Origin: Clostridium sp.
GTDB taxonomy: Bacteria; Bacillota_A; Clostridia; Lachnospirales; Lachnospiraceae
Length of the DNA: 30,381 nucleotides
Direction: 5' to 3'
Assembly (NCBI GenBank): GCA_023666975.1
Contig: JAMPAW010000010.1
Coordinates: 26,274 to 56,654, forward strand
A model generated the notes under the pieces. That model was not told where the DNA came from and did not search any database. It was given only the letters and a program-made list of their open reading frames with translations. Each line of letters opens with the position of its first letter. The first letter of the stretch is position 1. The position numbers and the translations under genes are program-made. Shown one piece after another: positions 1 to 9,412 of this stretch.

Positions 1-1
1 G

Positions 2-112
2 GACTGGGGCTCCGGCTGGACGATCAAATGTATTGCTATCTCTTTGCTTTTTGTTGTCCTCTGCACCTGCGGAATCTACCTGCGCCTTAAGAGGAGGCTT
101 GAATATGAATAA
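2..112 (+). CDS. ABC-2 type transporter permease, C-terminal fragment (partial)
   Basis: This is the last 36 codons of a gene that begins before the window. The reading frame shows one hydrophobic helix (roughly IKCIAISLLFVVLCTCGIYL) followed by a short basic tail, ending in TAA. That is the usual end of a polytopic membrane permease. The stop overlaps the start of the next permease gene by 8 bases (ATGAATAA), and the RBS of that gene lies inside this frame, so the two are translationally coupled. Membership of an ABC-2 permease family is inferred from the neighbours (a second permease and an ATPase), not from this short piece. Confidence 0.6.
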   Translation, partial: DWGSGWTIKCIAISLLFVVLCTCGIYLRLKRRLEYE

Positions 113-929
113 ATTATCAAAAGCGATAAAACACAGTATCATTGAAAACCTGCGTCTGCAGTTGAATCCAAAAGGATTCACCATTCTTCTGGTGCTCTGC
201 TTTATGATGCGCTACGACTTAGACAGTGTGCTGCATTTTGCCAAAGTAACCGACCACAAAATTGTAGCCGCAACGCTCCCCTATCTGCACTCCGATGTCG
301 CCTATAATATGACCATCGGATTGATGATGATTTACTATTTTTCAGAAATTCCGTTTATTGATGAGCATACCAGCTATACGCTGCTGCGGTTAGGCAAAAG
401 GCGGTGGTTATTCCAGAAATTTGGCCAAATTATCAGCGGCTCAATCTTCTTTGTGCTAATTGAGCTTGTCTGCAGCATACTCATCTGCCTGCCACACTTT
501 ACCCTGTCTACAGCATGGGGTCCGGTGTGGAATACCATTACCCTGACCAACAATCTGGAAGACATCCATCTGTCCAGAAATCTTTTGATTGCCTACAGCC
601 CCATCACAGCGACTCTGCGGGTTGTCCTCATGGGAATACTGGTTGCAACGATGCTTGCTTTTTGCCTGTATGCACTGAGCCTGTTCTTTTCCAAAAAAGC
701 GGCATTGATCATCTGCGCCGTCATCGCAGACGGTCCGATTCTTGCGGTTAACTGCGGCCTACCCTCTGCGTATTACTGGAGCCCGGTATCCTGGATAGGC
801 ATTGTGGAACATAACAATATGTATATTTACAAAGGTCCGGATATCCCTTACATGGTTATGTTGATTACCATTGTTATCTTTATCTGCGGGCTATTATCTT
901 ACATCAAAATTCAGAGCAGGGATATGTAG
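105..929 (+). CDS. ABC-2 type transporter permease subunit
   Basis: The protein is 274 residues with about six hydrophobic segments, and the long soluble loops are few. This is the architecture of an ABC-2 permease that works with a separate ATPase. The start chosen is the ATG at 105, which has GAGGAGG at 91-97. An upstream in-frame TTG/ATG extension lies inside the preceding permease gene and has no RBS. The ATPase gene follows after 33 bases. No substrate can be read from the sequence. Clostridial transporters of this size with two permeases and one ATPase often export or resist antimicrobial peptides, but nothing here proves that. Confidence 0.75.
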   Translation: MNKLSKAIKHSIIENLRLQLNPKGFTILLVLCFMMRYDLDSVLHFAKVTDHKIVAATLPYLHSDVAYNMTIGLMMIYYFSEIPFIDEHTSYTLLRLGKRRWLFQKFGQIISGSIFFVLIELVCSILICLPHFTLSTAWGPVWNTITLTNNLEDIHLSRNLLIAYSPITATLRVVLMGILVATMLAFCLYALSLFFSKKAALIICAVIADGPILAVNCGLPSAYYWSPVSWIGIVEHNNMYIYKGPDIPYMVMLITIVIFICGLLSYIKIQSRDM

Positions 930-962
930 TGTGGAATCGTCATGAACAAAGGAGGTCTGAAA

Positions 963-1592
963 ATGCTAAAAGTTGAACACATAAATAAACAATTGAAAAA
1001 ACAACAAGTCTTAAGTGATGTCAGCCTGCATGTAGACAAGGGAAGCATCTGCGGAATTGTCGGCAACAACGGATCCGGTAAAACTGTATTATTTAAATGT
1101 ATCCTGGGTCTATATCATGTGGACAGCGGGGAAATCTATATCGACGGCAGGCTGCGCAAAAAGAAGGACGACGTGTACAGAGATGCCGCAGCGCTTATTG
1201 ATTCTCCGGCATTTCTGTCAGAATGCACCGGTCTGCAGAATCTTCAATATTTATACGAGCTAAACCACAAAAAGGACAAGCCCTATCTGAAGGAAATCCT
1301 GCAGCGGGTAGGTCTGGACGGCGATTCCCGAAAAAAAGTCAAAAACTATTCGCTGGGAATGAAGCAGCGCTTGGCCATTGGACAGATACTCATGGAGGAC
1401 AAGGATTTTATTATCTTAGATGAGCCGATGAACGGATTAGACCGCAATGGAGTAAGCGAAATGCGGGCTATCTTCTTAGACTTAAAGCAGCAAGGCAAAA
1501 CCATTTTACTGGCAAGCCATATCAGGGAGGATATCGACTTACTATGTGATACCGTCTATCAAATGGACGGCGGCAGAATCTCCTCTCTATAG
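963..1592 (+). CDS. ABC transporter ATP-binding protein
   Basis: This 209-residue ATPase has all the canonical elements: Walker A GNNGSGKT, signature YSLGMKQRL, Walker B FIILDEP followed by the D-loop MNGLD, and a switch histidine in ASH. It is short and has no membrane segment, so it powers the adjacent permeases. The start is the ATG at 963 with AAAGGAGG at 948-955. The in-frame ATG at 942 lies upstream of that RBS and is less likely. The last 34 bases overlap the end of the convergent YfhO-family gene. Signature and Walker motifs make the class certain; the substrate is unknown. Confidence 0.93.
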   Translation: MLKVEHINKQLKKQQVLSDVSLHVDKGSICGIVGNNGSGKTVLFKCILGLYHVDSGEIYIDGRLRKKKDDVYRDAAALIDSPAFLSECTGLQNLQYLYELNHKKDKPYLKEILQRVGLDGDSRKKVKNYSLGMKQRLAIGQILMEDKDFIILDEPMNGLDRNGVSEMRAIFLDLKQQGKTILLASHIREDIDLLCDTVYQMDGGRISSL

Positions 1593-4156
1593 CACATGCC
1601 AAGGACAACGGACAGTATACTGATAACCAGACCCGCTCCAAATCCCGGAGCCTCATAAGCAATTTCAATGCGATGCTCTCCCGCTTCCAGCGGGAAGCCC
1701 AGAAATGCCGTATTCACTTTATATGCCTTGACCGGAGCGCCATCAACCTCTATCCGGTAACCCTTCCGGTACGGGTAGGACGTAATAAAATATCCGGCCT
1801 TTTCCATTGCAATCTGCCCGCTATATACGCTTCTGCCGTCTTCCTGCCTGCTCTCGTCACTGTCCGCCCGGATAATCTCGTGATGCAGCACCTTCCGGTC
1901 CAGTGTATACAACTGCAGCCCGTCTATCTTATATTTTCCCTCCGAAGCCTCAACACTTAACTGTCTTAACGTTTTTCCGGCAGATATGATATAAATAAAA
2001 TCATTATTCCGGTTTGGATATGGTGCTGATTTTGCCGACAGTTTATTTTTCATTCCGTTAATTTTAATTTCAACTGCCTTTCCGTCCATGCTTTCCACAT
2101 GAAAACGTATAATCAGTATCTTGTTGGAGATGGCTTTTTGCAAATCCAGTACATAGCTCTCCGCTCTTCCCGAAGGATTCATCAATTTCTCCTTCCCGCC
2201 GTTCCGGAAAAACTGCTCTGTATCCGGTCTTTGCAGGCCAAAATCCCGTTTTTTCATCTCCTGGTTCTCATCACCACCAGCCTTATCCGTCATTTGGATA
2301 TCGACATCAGACCTATCCTCCGGCACTACGGCGCTGCTGCAAAGCATTCCCAATGTCTCCGGAAAATCCAGCTGCCCGTATTCCTCCTCACTGACGAGAT
2401 TGACAGTTCCGTAACAGACAGGAAGTACATTCTCATTTTGCACAAGCACATAACCGTTCTTTTCCGCCACCACTTCATAGCCCTCCGGTACATTTTCGCT
2501 GTCTGTCAAAAGATATTTTTCCCCCATGAAATACAGAAAGAACGGATTTGTACTCGGTGTCAGTGCAACCCGGTTATTAATGCTGATTGGATTTCTCATC
2601 GTATTATAGTAAAACCTGGCATATGGCGTATTCGTTACCGAGGAATACATTGCCGCCTTATTTATCGTGCCGTCGGGCAGCAAATCACAGTTGACAAAAT
2701 TGTTGGCCAGCACATCAAAACGATATTCCCTGTCCTCTGCAAAATCGGAAATCTCCTGTAACGTAAAATGCTGCTGCCTTGTATCATCTTTTCGGATATA
2801 TTCCCCGCTCGTGCGAATGCCAAGCTTTGCACTGACCGGATTCAAAGGGTCATCACTCATATTCAGACACAGATTAAACAGAAGCGGAACCAGATAGACA
2901 AACGAAAACACACATTGCTTTGCCCGCTTACCGGGGAAAGAGCCTCCTGCCTTCAGGATAAACAGCCACAGCAGGATAACCGCACAGTCCACCAACACGA
3001 GTACCCTCCATGCCGAAAAGAATGCCGGTACCACGCAACAGGCCAAAAGGCAAAGAGACGGTCTTTGCTTCCCCTGATACAAATCCTGAAGGGTGTCTGC
3101 TGCCAGCAGCACGAACAGCAGGACAAAAGGCATCAGAATTTTTACTCTGGCATAGAGGAATCCATTTAACACATAGGAAACCGCAGGAAAAAGTATACAC
3201 ACGAAAAGCGTCATAGACAAAAAGCGTTTTCGCCTTTTCGTCAGCGACAGCAGCAGGCAGTACAGCGTGAGCATCGTCATACCGCACCCATACGGGGTAT
3301 AGAGTAATCCGGTCAGCCCTCCGTCCAGAAGGTCAAACGAGGCTGCCATAAAACTTCCTGTATCCTTTTCATTCGAGAAAATGTCAATAGCCATGGGGAT
3401 CAAAAGCACGGCTGCCATGCCGATAGAGACAGCGGCTGCGGATATCAGTATTCCCACTTCCCTTGCCGTCACCGCCATTAATTTTTTCACCTGTCCAAGC
3501 GCAATAATGTCCTGAATCTCTTTCTTTTGCCATAATTGATGCAGCAGATAGATTCCCACCACAAACAGGCAGGAAATGGAATAATAAAAGCTATGGATAT
3601 AAATCATAAAAAGAGCAGCGATCAGCAGCCACGCCCGTCTCTTCTCCAGCAGCCTGTCCACACCGATCAGTGCCAAAATAAGAAACGGCATATAATTCAC
3701 AAACATAATCTGATGATGAGCCTGATAAAAGCAGGTTGAAGAAGCCAATAGTAACGCTCCGGAAAACGCAAAAAAGACAGAGAGCTTCTGTCTCCGCAGC
3801 CACAGGCAGCTAAGATTTACACTGGCAACCACTCCTATTGCCGCATATGCCGCTATAATATATTTCATTTCCACGTCCGGCAGCAGACAGGAAAGCAGAA
3901 TATCCGGCCGCAGCAGTCCATAATAAGCAAAATCATAAATATTGCTTCCGCCGCCTAACCGGATAAACTGCGGAATCAGCTGCTTTGTCTCCAGCATGAC
4001 CTGCCGTATACTCTCTGCGATACCCACATGCTGGCAGTGCCAGTCTCCCTCGGAGCCAAAGAAATACGTTGTTCCAAGCGGCACAAATAAAAGCAGCAGC
4101 GTTACCACAGTCAGCAGAACATGGACAATAACGATTTTCCTTTTCTCTTCCTTCAT
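1559..4156 (-). CDS. YfhO family membrane protein (GT-C-like)
   Basis: The protein is about 865 residues. The first half is a run of roughly a dozen hydrophobic helices. The second half is a largely soluble extracellular region (from about residue 430). One helix closes the C-terminus (GAGLVISILSVVLGMCY). This matches the YfhO family, whose Bacillus and Listeria members take part in lipid-linked glycosylation of surface polymers such as teichoic acids; that role is known for the family and only inferred here. Three successive ATGs lie at 4162, 4159 and 4156. AGAGGA directly abuts the first, so the third, about 6 bases downstream, is the best-spaced start. The 3' end overlaps the convergent ABC ATPase gene by 34 bases. 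Confidence 0.8.
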   Translation of the reverse strand: MKEEKRKIVIVHVLLTVVTLLLLFVPLGTTYFFGSEGDWHCQHVGIAESIRQVMLETKQLIPQFIRLGGGSNIYDFAYYGLLRPDILLSCLLPDVEMKYIIAAYAAIGVVASVNLSCLWLRRQKLSVFFAFSGALLLASSTCFYQAHHQIMFVNYMPFLILALIGVDRLLEKRRAWLLIAALFMIYIHSFYYSISCLFVVGIYLLHQLWQKKEIQDIIALGQVKKLMAVTAREVGILISAAAVSIGMAAVLLIPMAIDIFSNEKDTGSFMAASFDLLDGGLTGLLYTPYGCGMTMLTLYCLLLSLTKRRKRFLSMTLFVCILFPAVSYVLNGFLYARVKILMPFVLLFVLLAADTLQDLYQGKQRPSLCLLACCVVPAFFSAWRVLVLVDCAVILLWLFILKAGGSFPGKRAKQCVFSFVYLVPLLFNLCLNMSDDPLNPVSAKLGIRTSGEYIRKDDTRQQHFTLQEISDFAEDREYRFDVLANNFVNCDLLPDGTINKAAMYSSVTNTPYARFYYNTMRNPISINNRVALTPSTNPFFLYFMGEKYLLTDSENVPEGYEVVAEKNGYVLVQNENVLPVCYGTVNLVSEEEYGQLDFPETLGMLCSSAVVPEDRSDVDIQMTDKAGGDENQEMKKRDFGLQRPDTEQFFRNGGKEKLMNPSGRAESYVLDLQKAISNKILIIRFHVESMDGKAVEIKINGMKNKLSAKSAPYPNRNNDFIYIISAGKTLRQLSVEASEGKYKIDGLQLYTLDRKVLHHEIIRADSDESRQEDGRSVYSGQIAMEKAGYFITSYPYRKGYRIEVDGAPVKAYKVNTAFLGFPLEAGEHRIEIAYEAPGFGAGLVISILSVVLGMCYREEILPPSI

Positions 4157-4208
4157 CATCATTCCTCTTACTCATCAATTATCTAATCAATAATCTATTT
4201 TGCAAAAA

Positions 4209-5078
4209 TTACCATTTAACGTCGCTTAGTACTTCCAGCCTCACCCGGTCACGGTATTCCGGCTTCACCAGATAGTAAATAAAACTTTCTAACACCTTAT
4301 ATCGGCGGAATGCCCGTCCGTCCAGCTTAAAATTGCAAAAGCCGGCCTCCCGGTATCTCCCGTATATCGCCTCCGCCGTGATAAAAGAGCGGTTCTCCAT
4401 TACCTGATAGAAATCCCGCCGGATATTCTCGCACACCGGAAAATCAATCTCCGAAAACTCAAGCTGACTCTGCCCGACCACATCATAATGCGCTTTCCGC
4501 CTTGGACAGTCATCTGCACAATAGTGATTAGCGATTAATTCCACCTTGTCTTTATGGGAAACGGCAAACAATTCCTCCGTATTGTTAAAGGCCGAATCCA
4601 GCACCACCAAAGCATAATCCTTTTGCAATTCCTCCTCTACGCTTTTCACCTCTCTCAGGCATTTTGTCGTGGAAGATATTACAGCATAATTCGGATATCC
4701 CTTACGGATATACTCCTCCAGTATCGGTGCATTTACCAGCACTTCATTTTTCCCGTTATCCGCCACCTCCATGCAGAGGTTACAGAACGTATCCAGCAGG
4801 TGCCATTCCTGCAGCAGCGGATTCGTAAAGGTATAACGCACGGCAATATCTCTGGCATTCAGTTCAGAAACGGCATATTCCATCTCCTGCTTTGTACAGC
4901 TTCCAAGCATTACCCGGCCACCGTTCCAGATACTTCCGGGAAAGCATCCGTATGCTGCTCCAATCCGGATATCCTCATAAAAATATTCCGGACTTTGTTT
5001 CATGCGGTCTGCCAGATATAGAATCAACCGAAAATTGGTATAAAAATCCGGCAGAAAAAAATTAACCGTTTTCAACAT
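4209..5078 (-). CDS. Uncharacterised protein coupled to sbcC
   Basis: I do not recognise a named family for this 289-residue soluble protein. It contains a striking cluster NHYCADDCPRRKAHYD (about residues 184-199) with two cysteines and two histidines, which could bind metal. It also has alternating hydrophobic strand and helix stretches (for example VLVNAPILEEYI, YAVISSTTK, LVVLDSAFNN) that suggest a barrel-like fold, loosely resembling U32-peptidase-type proteins. A GTG at 5102 overlaps the sbcC stop. GGAGG at 5087-5091, 8 bases before the ATG at 5078, makes that ATG the better start. The gap after sbcC is only 20 bases, so it is the last gene of the nuclease/helicase operon. Confidence 0.6.
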   Translation of the reverse strand: MLKTVNFFLPDFYTNFRLILYLADRMKQSPEYFYEDIRIGAAYGCFPGSIWNGGRVMLGSCTKQEMEYAVSELNARDIAVRYTFTNPLLQEWHLLDTFCNLCMEVADNGKNEVLVNAPILEEYIRKGYPNYAVISSTTKCLREVKSVEEELQKDYALVVLDSAFNNTEELFAVSHKDKVELIANHYCADDCPRRKAHYDVVGQSQLEFSEIDFPVCENIRRDFYQVMENRSFITAEAIYGRYREAGFCNFKLDGRAFRRYKVLESFIYYLVKPEYRDRVRLEVLSDVKW

Positions 5079-5098
5079 ATATTCTACCTCCATTTCAC

Positions 5099-8000
5099 TC
5101 ACTGCTCCCAGGCAACGGTACTGCCTGCATTATCCTTCTTTACGATAAGACGGTCATCAATCGCATCCCTTAATTCCGCCACATGGGAAATTATGCCAAT
5201 CAGCCGTTCTCCTCCGGCCAGTCCCTTTAATAGCTGTACTGCTGCATTGCGGGAATGACTGTCTAAGGAGCCGAAGCCTTCATCAATAAACATCATATCG
5301 AGCTGCAGGCCACTATTCGCCCGCTGAATGCAGTCGGCAATTCCCAATGCAAGCGATAATGCGGCAATAAACGATTCACCTCCGGACAGCGTGACGATAT
5401 CCCGGTAGGAATCGGTCACCAGTGAATGCACGACAAAATCCAGCCCCTCATTCACCCGGTTTCCCGCCTGACTGAATTCTTTCATCTGAAGCTCATATTG
5501 TCCTGCCGTCATTTCCGTAAATCTTCGGTTGGCAGCTGATAATACCTGCTTTAAATAATACCGTTGAACATACGTTTCCAAATCCATCTTATTCTGCCCC
5601 GCTACATTTCCGCTGGCAATCTCATACAGCCGGCGTAAAACTGCCGCCTTGCGGTATGTCTCGCTATGCTGCTTTCGCAATTCAGCTAATCCGTTAAGAC
5701 ACTGCATTGCCGGTTGGAAGTATCCCTGAAATCTGTCCTTTCGGCTTGCACATTCGGCAGACTGCTCATGACTGCGTTCCAACGCTTCTCTCAGCCGCTC
5801 GGTATCCGGCCGTTCCCTTCCCTCCGTCACCTGTTCGGCTGTATGAATCCGTTCCCTGCACTGGCGTATACGCTCCCGGCAATTCTCTGTCTCCTGCTTC
5901 ATTTGCCGGTATTGTTCCCTTGTATAAGCAGACAGACAGCTTTCTAACTGGCTGCGCTGCATATTTCTTTTCTCCAGCATATCCTGAAGTCTTTGCACCT
6001 GCTCTTCCCTCCTGCTTTCCAGAGAAATCTGCCGTCTCTTTTGCTCCGCAATCCGCTCGGAAAGCGCTTGACGATTTCTTGCTGTTTCTGTCTTTAACTT
6101 CTCACATTCCTGAAATTGTTTTTCCTGCCGCCGGTACTCTTTTTCCTGCTTTTCAAATTCTTTCTGCGCCGTTTCCTGATTCTTATCGGAAAGCTGCTTT
6201 TCCTGTTCACTTATCGAGCTTTCAATCGCCGCAAGCCGAAGCGCGCAGCCATTGATTTCCTCCTGCTGCTGTCCTCTTCTCTGCTCTAATTCCTCTATCT
6301 GTCTCTCCAACAGGTTCCGTCGCTTTTGCAGCTGCTCCTGCTGTTTTACCTTTTGTTCCCACTGCTCCGCCTCGCTTTTTCGCTGCGTTAACTGCGCATA
6401 CAGCTCTGTTCCCCATTGCTCTATCATCTCGTCCGGCTCTCTGGCCAAATCCCATTGCGAAAAAAACTTCTCTCCCCTCTCCGCTATCTGCCGGAAAAGC
6501 TGTTCCTGCGCTTCCCTCTTTTTCGTCACATCGGCAGACGCATTCTCCGTTTTCTTCTTTGCCTGCTGCCATATCTCTTCCTCTCGGTTTACCTCGTCCT
6601 CAGAATACACTCTGTCCCCACAGAGCTTCGCTGGTGCAGGGTGATGAACAGAACCGCAGACCGGGCATGGCTCCCCCTCCTTTAAGGCGGCTGCCAGCAT
6701 TCCCGCCTGATTGTCCAGAAAATGCCGGCGGATTTCCTGATACCTGCTGTTTGCCTTATCCTCTTCCTCTCTGGCCCTCTTATACTTTTCCTGCAGCTTA
6801 ACCAGAGCCCTCTTACCTTCTTTCCACCTGTCAGACATCTTGGCCAGCTCTTCCTTGTCCTCTATCTGCTGCTGTACTTTTTCAAGGAGCTGTCCCGCCC
6901 TCTCTAACTCAACCAACGCATTTTCTGACTGCGCCAAGGACTCCCGTATCTGCCTTTGTTCCTCCTGCTTTTGCACAAGCTCCTCCGATACGGCTGTCCG
7001 GATACCTTCCAGCTTCAGCCTGCTTTGTTCAAGCTCTCTTTTTTCTATCTCCTTCTCCTTTAATTCCTCATAGATACTCTTCTGTCGATTATACTTTTCC
7101 TGCGCCACATGGTAGGCTTTAGACACCTCGTCCCAATGGGGCTTTTCCCGGCTAAACTCTGCCTCCGCCTCATTGGCCGCTTTTTCACACTGCGGAAATC
7201 TTTCCAAATCTGCCGTTAAATGCCGCTGATTTTCCCGGAAATTCTGCTCTGCCTCATTGGCCGCAATCCAGTATGGCTCCAGCTCATAGACGCACTCCAG
7301 TGTCTTAACCAGCTCCTCCCCGCTTTTCCTTTCCTCTTCTTCCTTCATCAAAAGGAACAATGTCTCCGTCGCATTTTGCAGTTCCACAAACGCCTTATCC
7401 AGAACCAGTGCTTCCCCCTGCTCTTTTGTCAGCTGCTGCTGTTCCCGGCTTAAACGGTCTGCTTCCTGCGTCAGTTTTGCAAGCTCGCGGTCTTCCCAAT
7501 TCACCAGCAGCTCCAATTCCGCCAGATATTCTTCCAGATAACAGAGGCTTTTGCTTACCTTTTCCTTTATGTCCTCATAGCTCGCTCTGTTTTCATATTC
7601 ACAAGGCACCAAAACAGCACTAATCAACGTCTCACATTTTGTCCGCAAAACTGCCGTCTCCCGCTCCTTTTCATCTTTCCGCTGCTTTAGCTCATCTCTA
7701 ATCTGCCTGTACATTTCCGTATTAAAAAGTTTGCGGAAGATGATGACCTTCTTATCCGTGTCCGCCCGCAGCAGTTCCATAAACTCCCCTTGCGCAATCA
7801 TCGCCACCTGCATAAACTGCTCCTTGGTAAGCCCCACTAATTCGGTAATTTTCCTTTGCGTATCCCTCTCCCGATAAGCAGCGCCGTCCGGAAGTATCAG
7901 TTCCACTGACCCCCGTTCCTCAATTATGCCCTTTATTCCCGAACCTTTCCGTTTTGCCCGCCGCATATGCTTCGGTATTCTGGTGACCGTATAGATTTCC

Positions 8001-8269
8001 CTGCCTGAATTTAAGGAAAAGGTAAATGTTACCTCCGGCGTTACATCAATGCCGACAAACTGGCTCTGCAGCATGACACCCTCCTTGGCGTCCCTAATCG
8101 AACTGCTCTCGCCATACAGCGCAAATACGATCGCATCAAAAATAGTCGTTTTGCCCGAACCGGTATCGCCACTGATCAGAAAAAGATTCTGCGATGATTT
8201 GGTAAAATCAATCTCCACCCGCTCCCCATATGAACCAAAAGCCTGCATTTCTATTTTTAGTGGTCTCAT
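5099..8269 (-). CDS. sbcC: Exonuclease subunit SbcC (Rad50-type ATPase)
   Basis: This 1056-residue SMC-like ATPase is the partner of SbcD. Together they form the Mre11/Rad50-type nuclease that opens DNA hairpins and processes double-strand ends. Walker A GDTGSGKT is at residues 34-41. A long Glu/Gln/Lys-rich coiled coil runs from about 195 to 890 and is interrupted by the zinc hook CPVC at 535-538. The signature LSGGESF starts at 961, the Walker B aspartate-glutamate pair FIDEGF is at 994-999, and an ISH switch is near 1027-1029. Length and motif order are normal. Its ATG follows the sbcD stop with no gap, with AGGGGG upstream, so the two are translationally coupled. Confidence 0.97.
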   Translation of the reverse strand: MRPLKIEMQAFGSYGERVEIDFTKSSQNLFLISGDTGSGKTTIFDAIVFALYGESSSIRDAKEGVMLQSQFVGIDVTPEVTFTFSLNSGREIYTVTRIPKHMRRAKRKGSGIKGIIEERGSVELILPDGAAYRERDTQRKITELVGLTKEQFMQVAMIAQGEFMELLRADTDKKVIIFRKLFNTEMYRQIRDELKQRKDEKERETAVLRTKCETLISAVLVPCEYENRASYEDIKEKVSKSLCYLEEYLAELELLVNWEDRELAKLTQEADRLSREQQQLTKEQGEALVLDKAFVELQNATETLFLLMKEEEERKSGEELVKTLECVYELEPYWIAANEAEQNFRENQRHLTADLERFPQCEKAANEAEAEFSREKPHWDEVSKAYHVAQEKYNRQKSIYEELKEKEIEKRELEQSRLKLEGIRTAVSEELVQKQEEQRQIRESLAQSENALVELERAGQLLEKVQQQIEDKEELAKMSDRWKEGKRALVKLQEKYKRAREEEDKANSRYQEIRRHFLDNQAGMLAAALKEGEPCPVCGSVHHPAPAKLCGDRVYSEDEVNREEEIWQQAKKKTENASADVTKKREAQEQLFRQIAERGEKFFSQWDLAREPDEMIEQWGTELYAQLTQRKSEAEQWEQKVKQQEQLQKRRNLLERQIEELEQRRGQQQEEINGCALRLAAIESSISEQEKQLSDKNQETAQKEFEKQEKEYRRQEKQFQECEKLKTETARNRQALSERIAEQKRRQISLESRREEQVQRLQDMLEKRNMQRSQLESCLSAYTREQYRQMKQETENCRERIRQCRERIHTAEQVTEGRERPDTERLREALERSHEQSAECASRKDRFQGYFQPAMQCLNGLAELRKQHSETYRKAAVLRRLYEIASGNVAGQNKMDLETYVQRYYLKQVLSAANRRFTEMTAGQYELQMKEFSQAGNRVNEGLDFVVHSLVTDSYRDIVTLSGGESFIAALSLALGIADCIQRANSGLQLDMMFIDEGFGSLDSHSRNAAVQLLKGLAGGERLIGIISHVAELRDAIDDRLIVKKDNAGSTVAWEQ

Positions 8270-9412
8270 CTACACGGCCCCCTGTACCTTATTGATAACT
8301 TCCTTGATAATCTGCTGTTCCTCGCCGTCCAGCTCCGGGCAGAACTGCATAAACAGTTCAAATGCGCTCTGCTCCTTTATCTGCTCCATTTCCACATCTT
8401 CTGCGGCGAAGGACACTGCATATTCATTTCGTACTCCCAGAAGGTGCGGGAATGCCTCTCTCAGCCTTTGCTGCATATCCGTGATATCCAAATCGCTCCT
8501 CTCGGTAAGCGATACCCATATATAATCATCACTGGGAACTGCCGTCACTTCCTCCAACGTCCCTTTCCTTGTGCACACACGGCGATACGGTATCAATGGC
8601 AGGTGGCGGATTGCCGGCGTCTGCCCCTTTTGTGCAAGCGTGACCACCAGCACTGCCTTTTCCTGATTTTCCTCGCTGACCGAATATGCCATCGGCGTAC
8701 CGCAATAGCGGACCGTCTCCCGCTCCACCTGCATCGGCTTATGAATATGCCCTAATGCGGCATAATCGAAAGGTGCCAGACAGTCCGAGGTGACGGAATC
8801 AATATTTCCGATAGTATATACCTCCGTCTCCGCCCGTTCTACCTGTTCTGCGCAGGCCCTGTCTTTTACAAAGAACTGGTGGCTCACCAATACATTGCGC
8901 TCCGCCAAATTGATGTTTTCCCTTTCCAGCAGCAAATGCAGTGCCTCATCATAGGAAATTGTCCGCTCCCCAAAAATCCCCCGTAAAAAAAACGGTTTTA
9001 CAAACGGAAGCAAATAGAAATGAACCGGTCCATACCCGTCAGTTATCGTCACCTTTTCAATATACTCGTCCGGTGCCTGCGGCGGCAGTCCCACCATGTA
9101 TACCTGTTCCTCCTTCAAAATATTCCGAAAGCAGTCTATTCTCTGAGGCGAATCATGATTTCCGGCAATCAGCATAATCGGCATATCCGCCTTCACCCTC
9201 CTAAGTTCGGTAATAAATCCGTCAAATACCTCTACTGCCTCCGCCGAGGGCACGGACTTATCATAGATATCCCCTGCGATAACAACGGCATCGGGCTGTT
9301 CCTCATCAGCATATTGAATAATCTGGTTCAAAATATAGCGTTGGTCATCTTTTAAATCATAATTGTGTAAATGAATCCCGATATGCAAATCGGATAAATG
9401 CATAAATTTCAC
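8270..9412 (-). CDS. sbcD: Exonuclease subunit SbcD (Mre11-type nuclease)
   Basis: This 380-residue metallophosphoesterase has the full set of metal ligands: D8 and H10 (SDLHIG), D48 (GDIYD), N85 and H86 (GNHDS), H178 (VSHQFF), and H222 with H224 (LGHIHKP). It is the nuclease half of SbcCD. The start is a GTG at 9412 with GGGAGG seven bases upstream. This GTG overlaps the TGA of the upstream helicase gene (GTGA), so the three genes are coupled. The later ATG at 9403 is too far from the RBS and would remove the first conserved residues. Confidence 0.96.
   Translation of the reverse strand: MKFMHLSDLHIGIHLHNYDLKDDQRYILNQIIQYADEEQPDAVVIAGDIYDKSVPSAEAVEVFDGFITELRRVKADMPIMLIAGNHDSPQRIDCFRNILKEEQVYMVGLPPQAPDEYIEKVTITDGYGPVHFYLLPFVKPFFLRGIFGERTISYDEALHLLLERENINLAERNVLVSHQFFVKDRACAEQVERAETEVYTIGNIDSVTSDCLAPFDYAALGHIHKPMQVERETVRYCGTPMAYSVSEENQEKAVLVVTLAQKGQTPAIRHLPLIPYRRVCTRKGTLEEVTAVPSDDYIWVSLTERSDLDITDMQQRLREAFPHLLGVRNEYAVSFAAEDVEMEQIKEQSAFELFMQFCPELDGEEQQIIKEVINKVQGAV

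Noticed and set aside
2099..2761. 220-codon plus-strand frame opposite the YfhO-family gene
   Set aside because: No RBS, no domain, and the opposite strand has a convincing protein.
5707..6255. Long plus-strand open frame antisense to sbcC
   Set aside because: It is a shadow of the coiled-coil coding region, rich in Pro/Ser/Leu, without an RBS or recognisable domain.
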